64,000 nt of DNA from an uncultured Clostridia bacterium (GCA_947584595.1 CANPWP010000003.1:1-64000); one strand, 5' to 3'; shown: positions 40,675 through 50,766, numbered from the stretch's first letter. Notes: generated by a model not told the origin, from the sequence alone. A program made the numbers and translations.

Positions 40675-42153
40675 ATGGAACAAAAAAACGTATATCATGA
40701 TATTTCACAAAGAACAAACGGAGATGTTTATATCGGAGTAGTAGGTCCCGTTAGAACAGGTAAATCCACATTCATAAAAAGATTTATGGATACTCTGGTC
40801 ATCCCGAATATAAATGACGACAATCTGCTTAACCGTACGGTAGATGAGCTTCCCCAATCCTCGGCAGGCAGAACGATAATGACGACCGAGCCTAAGTTTA
40901 TTCCCGAGGAATCAATAGAAATATCACTTTCAGATAATGCAAATCTCAACGTAAGAATGATAGACTGCGTAGGATATGTTGTAAACAGTTCGATGGGATA
41001 TGTAGAGGACGATCAGCCCCGAATGGTAAAAACACCGTGGAGTGATGAGGAAATTCCATTTGACAAAGCGGCTGAAATCGGAACAAAAAAGGTAATTACA
41101 GACCATAGCACAATCGGACTTGTTATTACAACAGACGGCTCAATAAGCGATATTCCCCGAGAAGATTACAAAGAAGCTGAAGAAAGGGTAATAAACGAGC
41201 TGAAAGAAATCAATAAACCTTTTATAGTTCTTCTCAATTGCCTTGAACCTCAGTCATCATATGCAAGGCAATTGGCATCGGATTTAAGCGCAGAGTATCA
41301 GGTGCCCGTATTGCCTGTAAGCTGTTTGGAATTGGATGAAAACGAGATAAAGCGGATACTTGCCCAGCTTTTGTTTGAGTTCCCGATTAAAGAAATCCGT
41401 ATTGATATTCCAAAATGGGTCGTATCACTTGAAAAGGAGCATTGGCTTAAATCTGGAATATTTGATGTTATTAAAGCTTCCTCACAAAAAATCGAAAAAA
41501 TTCGTCAGGTACAGGAAGTTATTACAAACATTTTAAAGTGTGAATACATAGTTTCCTGCCAGATTGCAAACCTTAATTTAGGAAAGGGTCAGGCCACATT
41601 TTCAATTATGATAGAGCCTAAGTTGTTTTATAAGGTCCTTTCAGAAAAAACAGGTATTGAAATTAATGATGAGGGTGAGCTTTTAAACTGTATTTGCACT
41701 CTTTCTGAAAAGCAAAAAGAATTTGATAAGATCGCACAGGCTTATGAGCAGGTACAGGCAACAGGCTACGGTATAGTAATGCCGTCAATTGAAGAACTTG
41801 AACTTGAAGAACCTCAAATTATTAAGCAAAGCGGTAAGTACGGAATCCGTCTGAAAGCAAGTGCGCCGTCAATCCATATGATGAAAATACATACCAAAAC
41901 AGAGGTAACACCAATTGTAGGCAGTGAACAACAATCTCAGGAGCTTGTAAGTTATCTGTTAAAAGAATTTGAAGAAAACCCCGTAAAAATCTGGGAATCC
42001 AACATATTCGGCAAATCAGTTCACGAACTTGTAAATGAAGGTCTGCATAATAAATTGTACAGAATGCCCGCTGACGCACGAGCAAAAGTAGGAGAGACAA
42101 TAGAAAAAATTATTAACGACGGCTGTAACGGACTTATCTGCATAATTCTTTAG
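40675..42153 (+). CDS. spoIVA: Stage IV sporulation protein A
   Basis: YHDISQRTNGDVYIGVVGPVRTGKSTFIKRFMDTLVIPNI; TEPKFIPEESIEI; RMIDCVGYVV; C-terminus MPADARAKVGETIEKIINDGCNGLICIIL. Confidence 0.97.
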   Translation: MEQKNVYHDISQRTNGDVYIGVVGPVRTGKSTFIKRFMDTLVIPNINDDNLLNRTVDELPQSSAGRTIMTTEPKFIPEESIEISLSDNANLNVRMIDCVGYVVNSSMGYVEDDQPRMVKTPWSDEEIPFDKAAEIGTKKVITDHSTIGLVITTDGSISDIPREDYKEAEERVINELKEINKPFIVLLNCLEPQSSYARQLASDLSAEYQVPVLPVSCLELDENEIKRILAQLLFEFPIKEIRIDIPKWVVSLEKEHWLKSGIFDVIKASSQKIEKIRQVQEVITNILKCEYIVSCQIANLNLGKGQATFSIMIEPKLFYKVLSEKTGIEINDEGELLNCICTLSEKQKEFDKIAQAYEQVQATGYGIVMPSIEELELEEPQIIKQSGKYGIRLKASAPSIHMMKIHTKTEVTPIVGSEQQSQELVSYLLKEFEENPVKIWESNIFGKSVHELVNEGLHNKLYRMPADARAKVGETIEKIINDGCNGLICIIL

Positions 42154-42250
42154 TAAACGTACAATATTTATCTGTAAATTATCCGTTAATTATTTAACAA
42201 ATTATTTATTAACATTTATTAAAATCTGGTTAAAATTCCAAAATAAAAAA

Positions 42251-42324
42251 ACCCCCATATTTTTTGTTGAAATTATACATATCTTAAAGTATAATTTATT
42301 GTATAATGAAATAAATATGGGGGT
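42251..42324 (+). promoter_or_regulatory. Consensus sigma-A-type promoter flanked by 11-bp inverted repeat
   Basis: TTGAAA (42267-42272), 17-nt spacer, TATAAT (42290-42295); arms acccccatatt (42251-42261) and aatatgggggt (42314-42324, containing the Shine-Dalgarno). Confidence 0.6.
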
Positions 42325-42333
42325 GTTCCGATA

Positions 42334-42732
42334 ATGGAAGATTTTATGAGTAAAGTCACCACTTCGGCAACAATGCTTTTAACAGGTTTTACCGTAGTTT
42401 TTTCAGTGCTTATACTGCTTATTTTAATTATTTTTATTTACGGAACCGTAATTACCAAAGCCCAGCAAAAAAGCAAGGAAAGCAAAGAGAAAAAATTAAA
42501 AACAAAACAGGTTGGGTCACAAATTGCAGCAGTACAGAATACTCCGTCAGTTTCTGTTACAAATGCTTTGTCAAGTAATGAAATTTCCGGTGAAATCGTT
42601 GCAGTTATTTCAGCCGCTGTTGATAGTATGTATGGTTCAAATACAAAAGTAAGAATTAAAAATATTAAAAAATCAGGCACAAGAAGTGCTTGGGCGAATG
42701 CCGGCATTCTTGATAATACAAGACCATTTTAA
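42334..42732 (+). CDS. OadG-like sodium pump decarboxylase gamma subunit
   Basis: Single N-terminal TM, short charged linker, C-terminal GEIVAVISAAVDSMYG...TRSAWANAGILDNTRPF; followed by OadB. Confidence 0.8.
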   Translation: MEDFMSKVTTSATMLLTGFTVVFSVLILLILIIFIYGTVITKAQQKSKESKEKKLKTKQVGSQIAAVQNTPSVSVTNALSSNEISGEIVAVISAAVDSMYGSNTKVRIKNIKKSGTRSAWANAGILDNTRPF

Positions 42733-42774
42733 GCAAACGGTGATTAAGAGTTTATACAGAAAGGAATTTCAAAC

Positions 42775-44016
42775 ATGGAAATAATCGATGGATTTTTAAA
42801 AGCCGTAAACGGCGTTTTTGAAAGCTCCGGTTTCACAAGCTTACAATGGCAAAACTATGTAATGATCGGTGTTTCAATCATTCTTATGTATCTCGCAATT
42901 CGCAAGCAATATGAGCCGCTTTTGCTTTTACCAATTGCATTCGGTATGTTGCTTGTAAACCTTTGCCCTGAAATTATGGCGGCACAGGAAACACATTTAA
43001 TGACAGCAGAGGAGTGTATAGCGGCAAAAGGAAGCATAGAAGGTTATGCCACGACTATAATTGACGGTGTAACTTATTATGATGTTCCAACATACGGCGG
43101 ACTTCTTTATTATTTATATCAGGGCGTAAAGCTTGGAATTTATCCTCCGCTTATTTTTCTTGGAATAGGTGCAATGACAGACTTTGGTCCTTTAATCGCA
43201 AATCCTAAAAGCTTTATTTTAGGTGCTGCTGCACAGTTAGGTATATTTATTACATTTATCGGGGCAATTTTTCTCGGCTTTACAGATGCACAATCGGGTG
43301 CAATCAGTATCATCGGCGGAGCAGACGGTCCTACTGCTATTTTTGTAACTTCAAAATTAGCGCCTGAACTGTTGGGCTCAATTGCTATTGCGGCATATTC
43401 ATATATGGCGCTTGTTCCTATTATCCAGCCTCCGATTATGAAAGCTCTCACAACTAAAAAAGAGCGTTCTGTAGTAATGTCACAGTTAAGACCTGTTTCA
43501 AAACTTGAAAAAATAATGTTCCCGGTTATTGTAACAATCATTATTGCGCTTCTATTGCCTGACGCAGCTCCTCTTGTAGGTATGTTGATGTTAGGTAACC
43601 TTTTCAAGGAAAGCGGAGTTGTAGACAGAATTTGCAAAACAGCTCAAAATGAGCTTATGAATATCATCACAATTTTCTTAGGAGTAACGGTCGGCGCAAC
43701 AGCAACAGGAACAAACTTCCTTAAACCTGAAACTTTAAAAATTATTGCATTAGGCCTTATTGCTTTCTGCTTCGGTACAGCTTTCGGCGTTTTGTTCGGA
43801 AAAATTATGTATAAACTTACCGGCGGAAAGGTTAATCCTCTTATCGGCTCGGCAGGCGTATCAGCAGTTCCTATGGCGGCACGTGTTTCACAAAAAGTTG
43901 GTCAAAGCGAGAACCCTTCAAACTATCTCCTTATGCATGCTATGGGTCCCAATGTTGCGGGTGTAATCGGTTCGGCAGTTGCAGCAGGTGTCCTTTTAAG
44001 CGTAATACCTCATTAA
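42775..44016 (+). CDS. Sodium-translocating decarboxylase beta subunit (OadB-like)
   Basis: GIGAMTDFGPLIANPKSFILGAAAQLGIF, SIIGGADGPTAIFVTSKLAP, SAVPMAARVSQKVGQSENPSNYLLMHAMGPNVAGVIGSAVAAG. Confidence 0.95.
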   Translation: MEIIDGFLKAVNGVFESSGFTSLQWQNYVMIGVSIILMYLAIRKQYEPLLLLPIAFGMLLVNLCPEIMAAQETHLMTAEECIAAKGSIEGYATTIIDGVTYYDVPTYGGLLYYLYQGVKLGIYPPLIFLGIGAMTDFGPLIANPKSFILGAAAQLGIFITFIGAIFLGFTDAQSGAISIIGGADGPTAIFVTSKLAPELLGSIAIAAYSYMALVPIIQPPIMKALTTKKERSVVMSQLRPVSKLEKIMFPVIVTIIIALLLPDAAPLVGMLMLGNLFKESGVVDRICKTAQNELMNIITIFLGVTVGATATGTNFLKPETLKIIALGLIAFCFGTAFGVLFGKIMYKLTGGKVNPLIGSAGVSAVPMAARVSQKVGQSENPSNYLLMHAMGPNVAGVIGSAVAAGVLLSVIPH

Positions 44017-44041
44017 TTATTTTTTACTGACAAAAGATTTT

Positions 44042-44075
44042 AAAAATCCTGTTTATTTGACAGGATTTTTCTTTT
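44042..44075 (+). terminator. Terminator
   Basis: aaaaatcctgtttatttgacaggatttttctttt. Confidence 0.7.
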
Positions 44076-44180
44076 ATTATTATTTCTTTTCGGAAATGTT
44101 ACTATTAAATTCTAATTAAGAATAATAACTTGATATTATTTGTATATAATACTATTCAAGGAAAGTGGGGTTATACCTTT

Positions 44181-44855
44181 ATGACAAAGGACTTTACGAT
44201 TCAAAAAATATTTTCAATTATATTAAGACATATAAAGCTGATAATTTTAATTACGGTCATTGCTACTCTGATTGCATATACTTATACAACCTTTTATGTA
44301 ACTCCTATGTATTCGGCTTCTGCAATAATACAGGTAAGTAACTATGACTATTCACAAATGCAAACTCAGGAAGAGACAACTCAGAACAGAGTTTATGTAA
44401 GCGACCTTACGTCTTCGGCAACACTTGCTGATTATTGTACGGTATTGTTTTTAAATTCTCCCGTAATGTCTGAGATTTTAGAGGATTGCACCCTAAATAT
44501 TACCAGTGAAAATGAGACTAACTTTTTGAGAGTAACAGTTTCAAGCAGTGAGCCTGAGAAGGCCGCTGAAGTTGCAAATTCAGTTACAAAAGAAGCTCCA
44601 AAGCTGTTTTTAGAATACTATAAGGCCGGAAGAATAGATACTCTTCGTCCGGCAGATGTTCCGAAAGTTCCATCATATCCAAATGTGAGAATGAATGTAC
44701 TATTAGGATTTATCGGCGGTTTAATTTTTGCCGTTTTATTGTCGTTGTTCCTTGATATTATTGATACTACAATTAAACCTGATGATGATTTGTTCAAAAT
44801 ATACGGAATTCCTGTTTTTGCAGAGATAGTTGATTTTGAGCGTGAGGAGAAGTAG
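44181..44855 (+). CDS. Wzz/CpsC-type polysaccharide chain-length/kinase modulator
   Basis: Two TM helices flanking an extracellular domain; PADVPKVPSYPNVRMNVLLGFIGGLIFAVLLSLFLDIIDTTI. Confidence 0.88.
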   Translation: MTKDFTIQKIFSIILRHIKLIILITVIATLIAYTYTTFYVTPMYSASAIIQVSNYDYSQMQTQEETTQNRVYVSDLTSSATLADYCTVLFLNSPVMSEILEDCTLNITSENETNFLRVTVSSSEPEKAAEVANSVTKEAPKLFLEYYKAGRIDTLRPADVPKVPSYPNVRMNVLLGFIGGLIFAVLLSLFLDIIDTTIKPDDDLFKIYGIPVFAEIVDFEREEK

Positions 44856-44858
44856 TAT

Positions 44859-45572
44859 ATGAAAATTAAATTTAAAAGATACAAAAAAGATAATGATTCA
44901 AACCCTAAAGCCGTAATTAGTGAAAAAAGCAAATTTGCAATCGTTGAAGCATATAAAACGGCAAGAACAAATATAATGTTTTCACTTTCGGCATCTGAAA
45001 AAAAGTGCTTTGCCGTAACCAGTTTTTCAAAAGGCGATGGTAAAAGTACCGCTTCAACAAATCTTGCTATTTCTTTTTCAAAATTAAATAAAAAAGTAAT
45101 TTTGATAGACTGTGATTTGAGAAGACCGAATATTCATAATATATTAAAGCTCGAAAACTCAAAAGGACTTTCAGACGTTATAGGTAAAATGTCAACATTT
45201 GATGAAGCGGTTGTAAAAAACGTTATCCCGTCTCTCGACATTTTAACATCAGGCACAATACCTCCCAATCCATCAGAATTAATTGGTTCGCCTGCTTTTG
45301 AAGAATTAATAAAACAAATTGAAAATGATTATGACTATATTATATTTGATACTCCGCCAATCGGAATAGTAGCCGATTCATTAATGCTAAAAAATCTTGT
45401 AGTAGGGTATTTGGTCGTTATAAGAGAAAGAAGTACGACCCACGGCGATGTTGAAAAGCTTATGGAAAACTTCAAGCTGGCAGACGCCAAGATTTTGGGC
45501 TTTTTGAAAGTTGGTTGTAATCCGAAAGAAAGAAAGAGTTATAAGAAAGGCTATTATTATCAATACTATTAA
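44859..45572 (+). CDS. CpsD/BY-kinase family tyrosine-protein kinase
   Basis: EAYKTARTNIMFSL, CFAVTSFSKGDGKSTASTNLAISFS, LIDCDLRRPNIH, Tyr-rich tail YKKGYYYQYY. Confidence 0.92.
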   Translation: MKIKFKRYKKDNDSNPKAVISEKSKFAIVEAYKTARTNIMFSLSASEKKCFAVTSFSKGDGKSTASTNLAISFSKLNKKVILIDCDLRRPNIHNILKLENSKGLSDVIGKMSTFDEAVVKNVIPSLDILTSGTIPPNPSELIGSPAFEELIKQIENDYDYIIFDTPPIGIVADSLMLKNLVVGYLVVIRERSTTHGDVEKLMENFKLADAKILGFLKVGCNPKERKSYKKGYYYQYY

Positions 45573-45575
45573 TAC

Positions 45576-45603
45576 AAAAAGCTCCCGTTTAAGGGGGCTT
45601 TTT
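45576..45603 (+). terminator. Terminator
   Basis: aaaaagctcccgtttaagggggcttttt. Confidence 0.6.
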
Positions 45604-45786
45604 GCCTTTTGAATGAAGAATTAAAATAAATTAGTATATCTACTGTATAATCAACAGTACAAAAATTTTCATATTTTGTATATTTTGCAGGATTTTTAAA
45701 AAACACTTGCAATTATCTGCATATCATATTAAAATAGAGAAGAAATTGAATGGAATATGAATATTTTTTTTGGGGTGACATCAAAA

Positions 45787-47067
45787 ATGAATTATTTAAA
45801 TGCAGATAAAGTACAGCTTGAAAAAGAATACGAGATTTTATCAAAGCAGTATGAAGACGCAAAGGGAAAGGGTTTAAAGCTCAATATGGCAAGAGGAAAG
45901 CCGGGTAATGAGCAGCTTGAAATTTCCAAGGAAATGTTAAATGTAATCAACAGTACCGCAACCTGCATAGCAGATGACGGAACTGATTGCAGAAACTATG
46001 GAAATCTTGAAGGTATAACGGAAAGCAGAGAATTATTCGCACAAATGCTTCAGGTAGAACCTTCAATGGTAATGGTGGGCGGAAATTCAAGCCTTAATAT
46101 GATGTTTGACTCAATTTCAACAATGATGACAACTTCTATTGTAGAAGGAGAAAAACCGTGGTATGAGGTTAAAGACAGAAAATTTCTTTGCCCCGTTCCA
46201 GGTTATGACAGACATTTTAGTATAACGGAATATTTTGGTTTTGAAATGATAGCTGTACCTATGACAGAAACCGGCCCCGATATGAATGTTGTAGAAAAGC
46301 TTGTTGAAGATGACAGCTCAATAAAAGGAATGTGGTGTGTTCCTAAATATTCAAACCCTCAGGGTATCACATACAGTGATGAAACTGTAAAAAGAATTGC
46401 TGCATTAAAGCCAAAGGCAAAGGATTTCCGTGTAATATGGGATAATGCATACGCCGTACATGATGTAACAGATACACCTGATACGCTTCTTAATATTGTG
46501 GACGAATGCAGAAAGGCAGGAAATGAAGATTTACCTATTCTATTCTGTTCAACCTCTAAGATCACATTTCCCGGCTCAGGCGTTGCGGCGATGGCAGCGT
46601 CAGAGAATAATATGAAGGTATTTTTAAATAAATACAAATATCAGACGATAGGCTTTGATAAAATGAATATGCACCGTCATATGTTGTTCTTTAAGGATTA
46701 TAACGGCGTTTTAGAGCATATGAAAAAGCATAAAGAAATATTAAAGCCGAAGTTTGAAATGGTAATTTCAAAGCTTGAAGAGCAGATCCAGGATACAGGA
46801 GTTGCTTCATGGACAAATCCGAACGGCGGTTACTTTGTAAGCGTAGACGTTTTGGAGGGCACAGCAAAAAGAGTGGTTCAGTTGTGTAGAGAAGCAGGCG
46901 TTGTATTAACGGGAGCAGGAGCAACTTATCCTTACGGAAAAGACCCTAAAAATTCAAATATAAGAATTGCACCGTCATATCCGCCTGTAGACGAGCTTGC
47001 AGACGCAATGGACGTTTTCTGTATATGTACAAAGCTTGCAGCTGCGGAAAAACTGTTAAATAAATAA
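45787..47067 (+). CDS. Class I aminotransferase (Asp_aminotransf-like)
   Basis: LNMARGKPGNEQLEIS, GGNSSLNMMFDSI, VPKYSNPQGITYSDETV, STSKITFPGSGVA. Confidence 0.88.
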   Translation: MNYLNADKVQLEKEYEILSKQYEDAKGKGLKLNMARGKPGNEQLEISKEMLNVINSTATCIADDGTDCRNYGNLEGITESRELFAQMLQVEPSMVMVGGNSSLNMMFDSISTMMTTSIVEGEKPWYEVKDRKFLCPVPGYDRHFSITEYFGFEMIAVPMTETGPDMNVVEKLVEDDSSIKGMWCVPKYSNPQGITYSDETVKRIAALKPKAKDFRVIWDNAYAVHDVTDTPDTLLNIVDECRKAGNEDLPILFCSTSKITFPGSGVAAMAASENNMKVFLNKYKYQTIGFDKMNMHRHMLFFKDYNGVLEHMKKHKEILKPKFEMVISKLEEQIQDTGVASWTNPNGGYFVSVDVLEGTAKRVVQLCREAGVVLTGAGATYPYGKDPKNSNIRIAPSYPPVDELADAMDVFCICTKLAAAEKLLNK

Positions 47068-47071
47068 TTGT

Positions 47072-47105
47072 AAAGGCTGACTTAAATTTATAAGTCAGCC
47101 TTTTT
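47072..47105 (+). terminator. Terminator
   Basis: aaggctgacttaaatttataagtcagccttttt. Confidence 0.75.
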
Positions 47106-47337
47106 ATCTGTCATAAAACGACAATTTAATTCTAAATCAGAAAATAAGAAAAATTAAATATCAAAAATTGGCATTGAAATTTGTTAAAAAAGACTATTTT
47201 TAATGACATTTTTGTTAAAAATCTATTATTCCATTGACATTTAAATAAAAAAAAATTATAATAATTCTGTTATGCTTTACATAATGTATTTTTATATATT
47301 TTTGTAACAGCTCAAAAATTATTCGGAGGTCTAAGGC

Positions 47338-48762
47338 ATGAAAAGAATTCCAAAGCCTGTATTCTTCATTGTGGCCTTGCTGATCCTTGTGTTTGCAGCA
47401 ACATCAATCTTTGGTGTTTCATATTATGTAGGTGATAATAGGCAAACGATTATCAAGGGTTTAGGCGACATAAGATGGGGAATAGATATCAGGGGCGGTG
47501 TAGAGGCAACATTTAAGCCTGCCGGAGATTACAACGCAACTGATCAACAATTAGATTCAGCAAAAGCTATTATTGAAAACCGTATGATTTCAGAGGGTAT
47601 TACAGATTATGAGTTGTACGCTGACTATAATTCAGACCGTATAATCGTTCGTTTTCCATGGAAAGACGGTGAAACAGAGCAGGATCCTGCTGCTGCTATT
47701 GATGAAATATCATCAACAGCTCAGCTTACATTCCGTCCCGGACAGGAATACACAGATGTAGAAATGGGTTCAGACGGAAACTATGTATATAAAACGCCTA
47801 AAGGCGAAACAGAAACAATTCTTATGGACGGTTCAGCAGTAGAATCCGCACAGGCGGGAGTAATAACCAACAATTCAGGTTCTAACTCAACAAAAGGCGG
47901 TTCACAGTATGTTGTAAATTTGACATTAAACAGTGAAGGTGCTGAAAAGTTTGCGGAAATAACATCAGAGTACAACGGAAAAACAGTATCAATCTGGATG
48001 GACGACGTTATGCTTTCCGCACCGACTGTACAAGCTGTGATTTCAGACGGAAAGGCACAGATCACCGGTGACTTTACTGCTGAAGAGGCAACAAGCCTTG
48101 CAAATAAAATCAACGCTGGTGCATTGCCGTTCCAGCTTGAAACTGTATCGTCAGGTTCAATCAGCTCAACACTGGGAGCTAACTCATTAACGGCAATGGC
48201 ATATGCAGGCGTAATAGCATTAATTCTTATTGCAGTGTTTATGATAATTATGTATCGTTTGCCGGGCTTAATTGCAGCAATTGCACTTTTAGGTCAGGTT
48301 GGACTTTCAGTAGCAGCAATTTCAGGATACTTTACAGTATTGCCGTCATTTACAATGACACTCCCCGGTATAGCAGGTCTTATCCTTTCAATCGGTATGG
48401 GTGTTGACGCCAACGTTATTACGGCAGAGCGTATTAAAGAAGAAATGGTTTCAGGAAGAACATTGGACGGAGCCTTGGAAAGAGGTACAAAACACAGCTT
48501 GTCAGCTATTATCGACGGTAATATGACGATTATAATCGTATCAATTATCCTGCTTTTGGTATTCGGTCCTTCAAATATTCTCTCATGGCTGTTTGGCGCA
48601 TCAACAACAGGTACCATTTATTCATTCGGTTACACACTTTTAATGGGTGTAATTTCAAACTTTATTATGGGCGTATTCTTCTCACGTATTATGCTTAAGA
48701 GTTCAGCAGGCTTTAAGTTCTTACGCCACAAATGGTTGTATGGAGGTGCTAAAGGTGAGTAA
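47338..48762 (+). CDS. secD: Protein translocase subunit SecD
   Basis: GLDIRGG-like WGIDIRGGVEATF; ALPFQLETVSSGSISSTLGANSL; SIGMGVDANVITAERIKEE. Confidence 0.94.
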   Translation: MKRIPKPVFFIVALLILVFAATSIFGVSYYVGDNRQTIIKGLGDIRWGIDIRGGVEATFKPAGDYNATDQQLDSAKAIIENRMISEGITDYELYADYNSDRIIVRFPWKDGETEQDPAAAIDEISSTAQLTFRPGQEYTDVEMGSDGNYVYKTPKGETETILMDGSAVESAQAGVITNNSGSNSTKGGSQYVVNLTLNSEGAEKFAEITSEYNGKTVSIWMDDVMLSAPTVQAVISDGKAQITGDFTAEEATSLANKINAGALPFQLETVSSGSISSTLGANSLTAMAYAGVIALILIAVFMIIMYRLPGLIAAIALLGQVGLSVAAISGYFTVLPSFTMTLPGIAGLILSIGMGVDANVITAERIKEEMVSGRTLDGALERGTKHSLSAIIDGNMTIIIVSIILLLVFGPSNILSWLFGASTTGTIYSFGYTLLMGVISNFIMGVFFSRIMLKSSAGFKFLRHKWLYGGAKGE

Positions 48763-49753
48763 TGATAAAGCAAATACTGTAACAGAAAATCAAATTACAG
48801 TCAACAGCAAAAAACCTATTGATTTTATCGGAAAAAGAAAAATTTTCTTTGGCATTTCAATTGCAATTATATTGATCGGTATAATTTGTAACTTTGTTTT
48901 CGGAACAAATCTTGATATTCAGTTTTCAGGCGGTGCAATGATTAAGTACAGCTATACAGGCGAGCTTGATACTGAACAAATGAAAAATTTGATTCAAAGT
49001 GAAACACCTGACAATCAGGTATCATTTGCAATCACACAAAGCATTATGAATTCTACTGAGAATTTGAATGCATATACTGTAACAGTTCAGTTCTCTGGAA
49101 ATAAAGCAGTAAGTACAGATTTGCAGAAAAATCTGACTTCAAAGCTTCAGAGTGAATTTCCTGATAATGATTTCAAATATCTCGAATCAAACTCCGTTGA
49201 TCCGACAATGGGATTCAGCTTCCTGCTTAAATGTTTGGCAGCGGTTGCCCTTGCAAGTATTTTGATGGTTATTTATGTAACAATCAGATTTAAGAAAATC
49301 GGCGGTTTTTCAGCAGGCGTTATGGGTCTTGTTGCATTGTTCCACGATGTGGCAATGATTTATTTCATGTATGTAATTTTCCGTATGCCTATTGACAGTA
49401 ACTTTATAGCTGTTGTTCTTATGATTATAGGTTACTCTCTTAACGATACAATCGTTGTATATGACCGTGTAAGAGAAGAAAAGAAGAAAATGGGTTATAA
49501 GGCAGATATTGCAGATGTATTTAATGTTAGCTGTACAAGGGTTATGAGAAGATCAATTATAACTTCTTTAACAACTCTTGCGGCAATTGCTGTTGTATAT
49601 GTTGTTGCAACAATTTACGGTATTACATCTGTTCAGGGCTTTGCTCTTCCGATGATGATAGGTATTATTTCAGGTTGTTATTCTTCATTGTGTATTGCAG
49701 GTCCGTTATGGGTAACATGGCAAAAGTATAAAGCAAAGAATCCAAAAAAATAA
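48740..49753 (+). CDS. secF: Protein translocase subunit SecF
   Basis: NLDIQFSGGAMIKYSY; IIGYSLNDTIVVYDRVREE; overlaps secD by 23 nt. Confidence 0.94.
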   Translation: MEVLKVSNDKANTVTENQITVNSKKPIDFIGKRKIFFGISIAIILIGIICNFVFGTNLDIQFSGGAMIKYSYTGELDTEQMKNLIQSETPDNQVSFAITQSIMNSTENLNAYTVTVQFSGNKAVSTDLQKNLTSKLQSEFPDNDFKYLESNSVDPTMGFSFLLKCLAAVALASILMVIYVTIRFKKIGGFSAGVMGLVALFHDVAMIYFMYVIFRMPIDSNFIAVVLMIIGYSLNDTIVVYDRVREEKKKMGYKADIADVFNVSCTRVMRRSIITSLTTLAAIAVVYVVATIYGITSVQGFALPMMIGIISGCYSSLCIAGPLWVTWQKYKAKNPKK

Positions 49754-49764
49754 TATTAATTGCT

Positions 49765-49795
49765 AAAGGGGCGTACTCCGGTACGCCTCTTTTTT
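49765..49795 (+). terminator. Terminator
   Basis: aaaggggcgtactccggtacgcctctttttt. Confidence 0.7.
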
Positions 49796-49845
49796 AAAAT
49801 AATGTTAATTTGATATTCAGACTGAGACATGTATAAGGAGTATAT

Positions 49846-50766
49846 ATGAAAAAACTGTTTGCTTCATTTTTTGTAATATTAATTATCTTATCACTTGCTT
49901 CCTGTAATTCAAAAGATAAAACAATGAGTAAAGAAGAGGGTAAACTTAATATTGTAGCAACAATTTTTCCATATTATGATTTTGTAAGAAATCTTACGGG
50001 AGACAAGGCAAATGTAAAAATGCTCTTATCACCGGGAGTTGAACCTCATCATTATGAACCGTCGCCCTCAGATATAATTGATATAAATAATGCGGATTTA
50101 TTTATATATACAGGCGGAGAAAGCGATGAATGGGCAGAAACAATAGTAGAAAGTTTAGATTCTGATGTAAGAGTACTAAAACTTATAGATACAGTAAAAA
50201 CATACAACGAAGAAGAAACAGATAAAACAGTTGGTGATGAAACAGACGAACATATTTGGACATCACCCCGAAACGCTGTTGAAATTACAAAAAATATTTC
50301 TCGGGAAATAAATTTACTTGATGAAAACAACAGAGATTATTTTAAGGAAAATTCAAAAAAGTACCTGTCACAGCTTACAGAACTCGATAATGAGTTTAAA
50401 AATATAACGAAGAATGCAAAAAGAAATAAAATTGTATTCGGAGATAGATTTCCGATTTTATATTTTGTAAAGGAATATAATTTAGATTACGAATGTGCAT
50501 TTCCGGGGTGCAGTTCAGAAACAGAGCCGGGAATTGCTACCGTTAATCATTTAATAGATACAGTAAAAGAAGAAAAAATTCCTGTGATATTCTACCTTGA
50601 TTTTTCAAATCAGGCGGTTGCCAACTTGTTGTGTGAGGACTCAAATGCAAAACCGATGCTTTATCATTCCTGTCACAATATAACACAGGAGGATTATAAC
50701 AACGGTGAAACCTATATTTCTCTGATGAAAGAAAATGCAAAGGCAATAAAGGAGGCTTTAAATTAA
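49846..50766 (+). CDS. Zinc-type metal ABC transporter substrate-binding lipoprotein
   Basis: Lipobox SLASCNS; VATIFPYYDFVRNLTGDKANVKMLLSPGVEPHHYEPSPSDI; DEHIWTSPRNAVEI. Confidence 0.92.
   Translation: MKKLFASFFVILIILSLASCNSKDKTMSKEEGKLNIVATIFPYYDFVRNLTGDKANVKMLLSPGVEPHHYEPSPSDIIDINNADLFIYTGGESDEWAETIVESLDSDVRVLKLIDTVKTYNEEETDKTVGDETDEHIWTSPRNAVEITKNISREINLLDENNRDYFKENSKKYLSQLTELDNEFKNITKNAKRNKIVFGDRFPILYFVKEYNLDYECAFPGCSSETEPGIATVNHLIDTVKEEKIPVIFYLDFSNQAVANLLCEDSNAKPMLYHSCHNITQEDYNNGETYISLMKENAKAIKEALN

Noticed and set aside
43140-43637. 165-aa minus-strand ORF opposite OadB-like gene
   Set aside because: Antisense shadow ORF of a conserved membrane protein.
49700-49845. Looked for a leader regulatory RNA upstream of the zinc ABC operon
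   Set aside because: Only the secF terminator and a plain promoter-like region are present.
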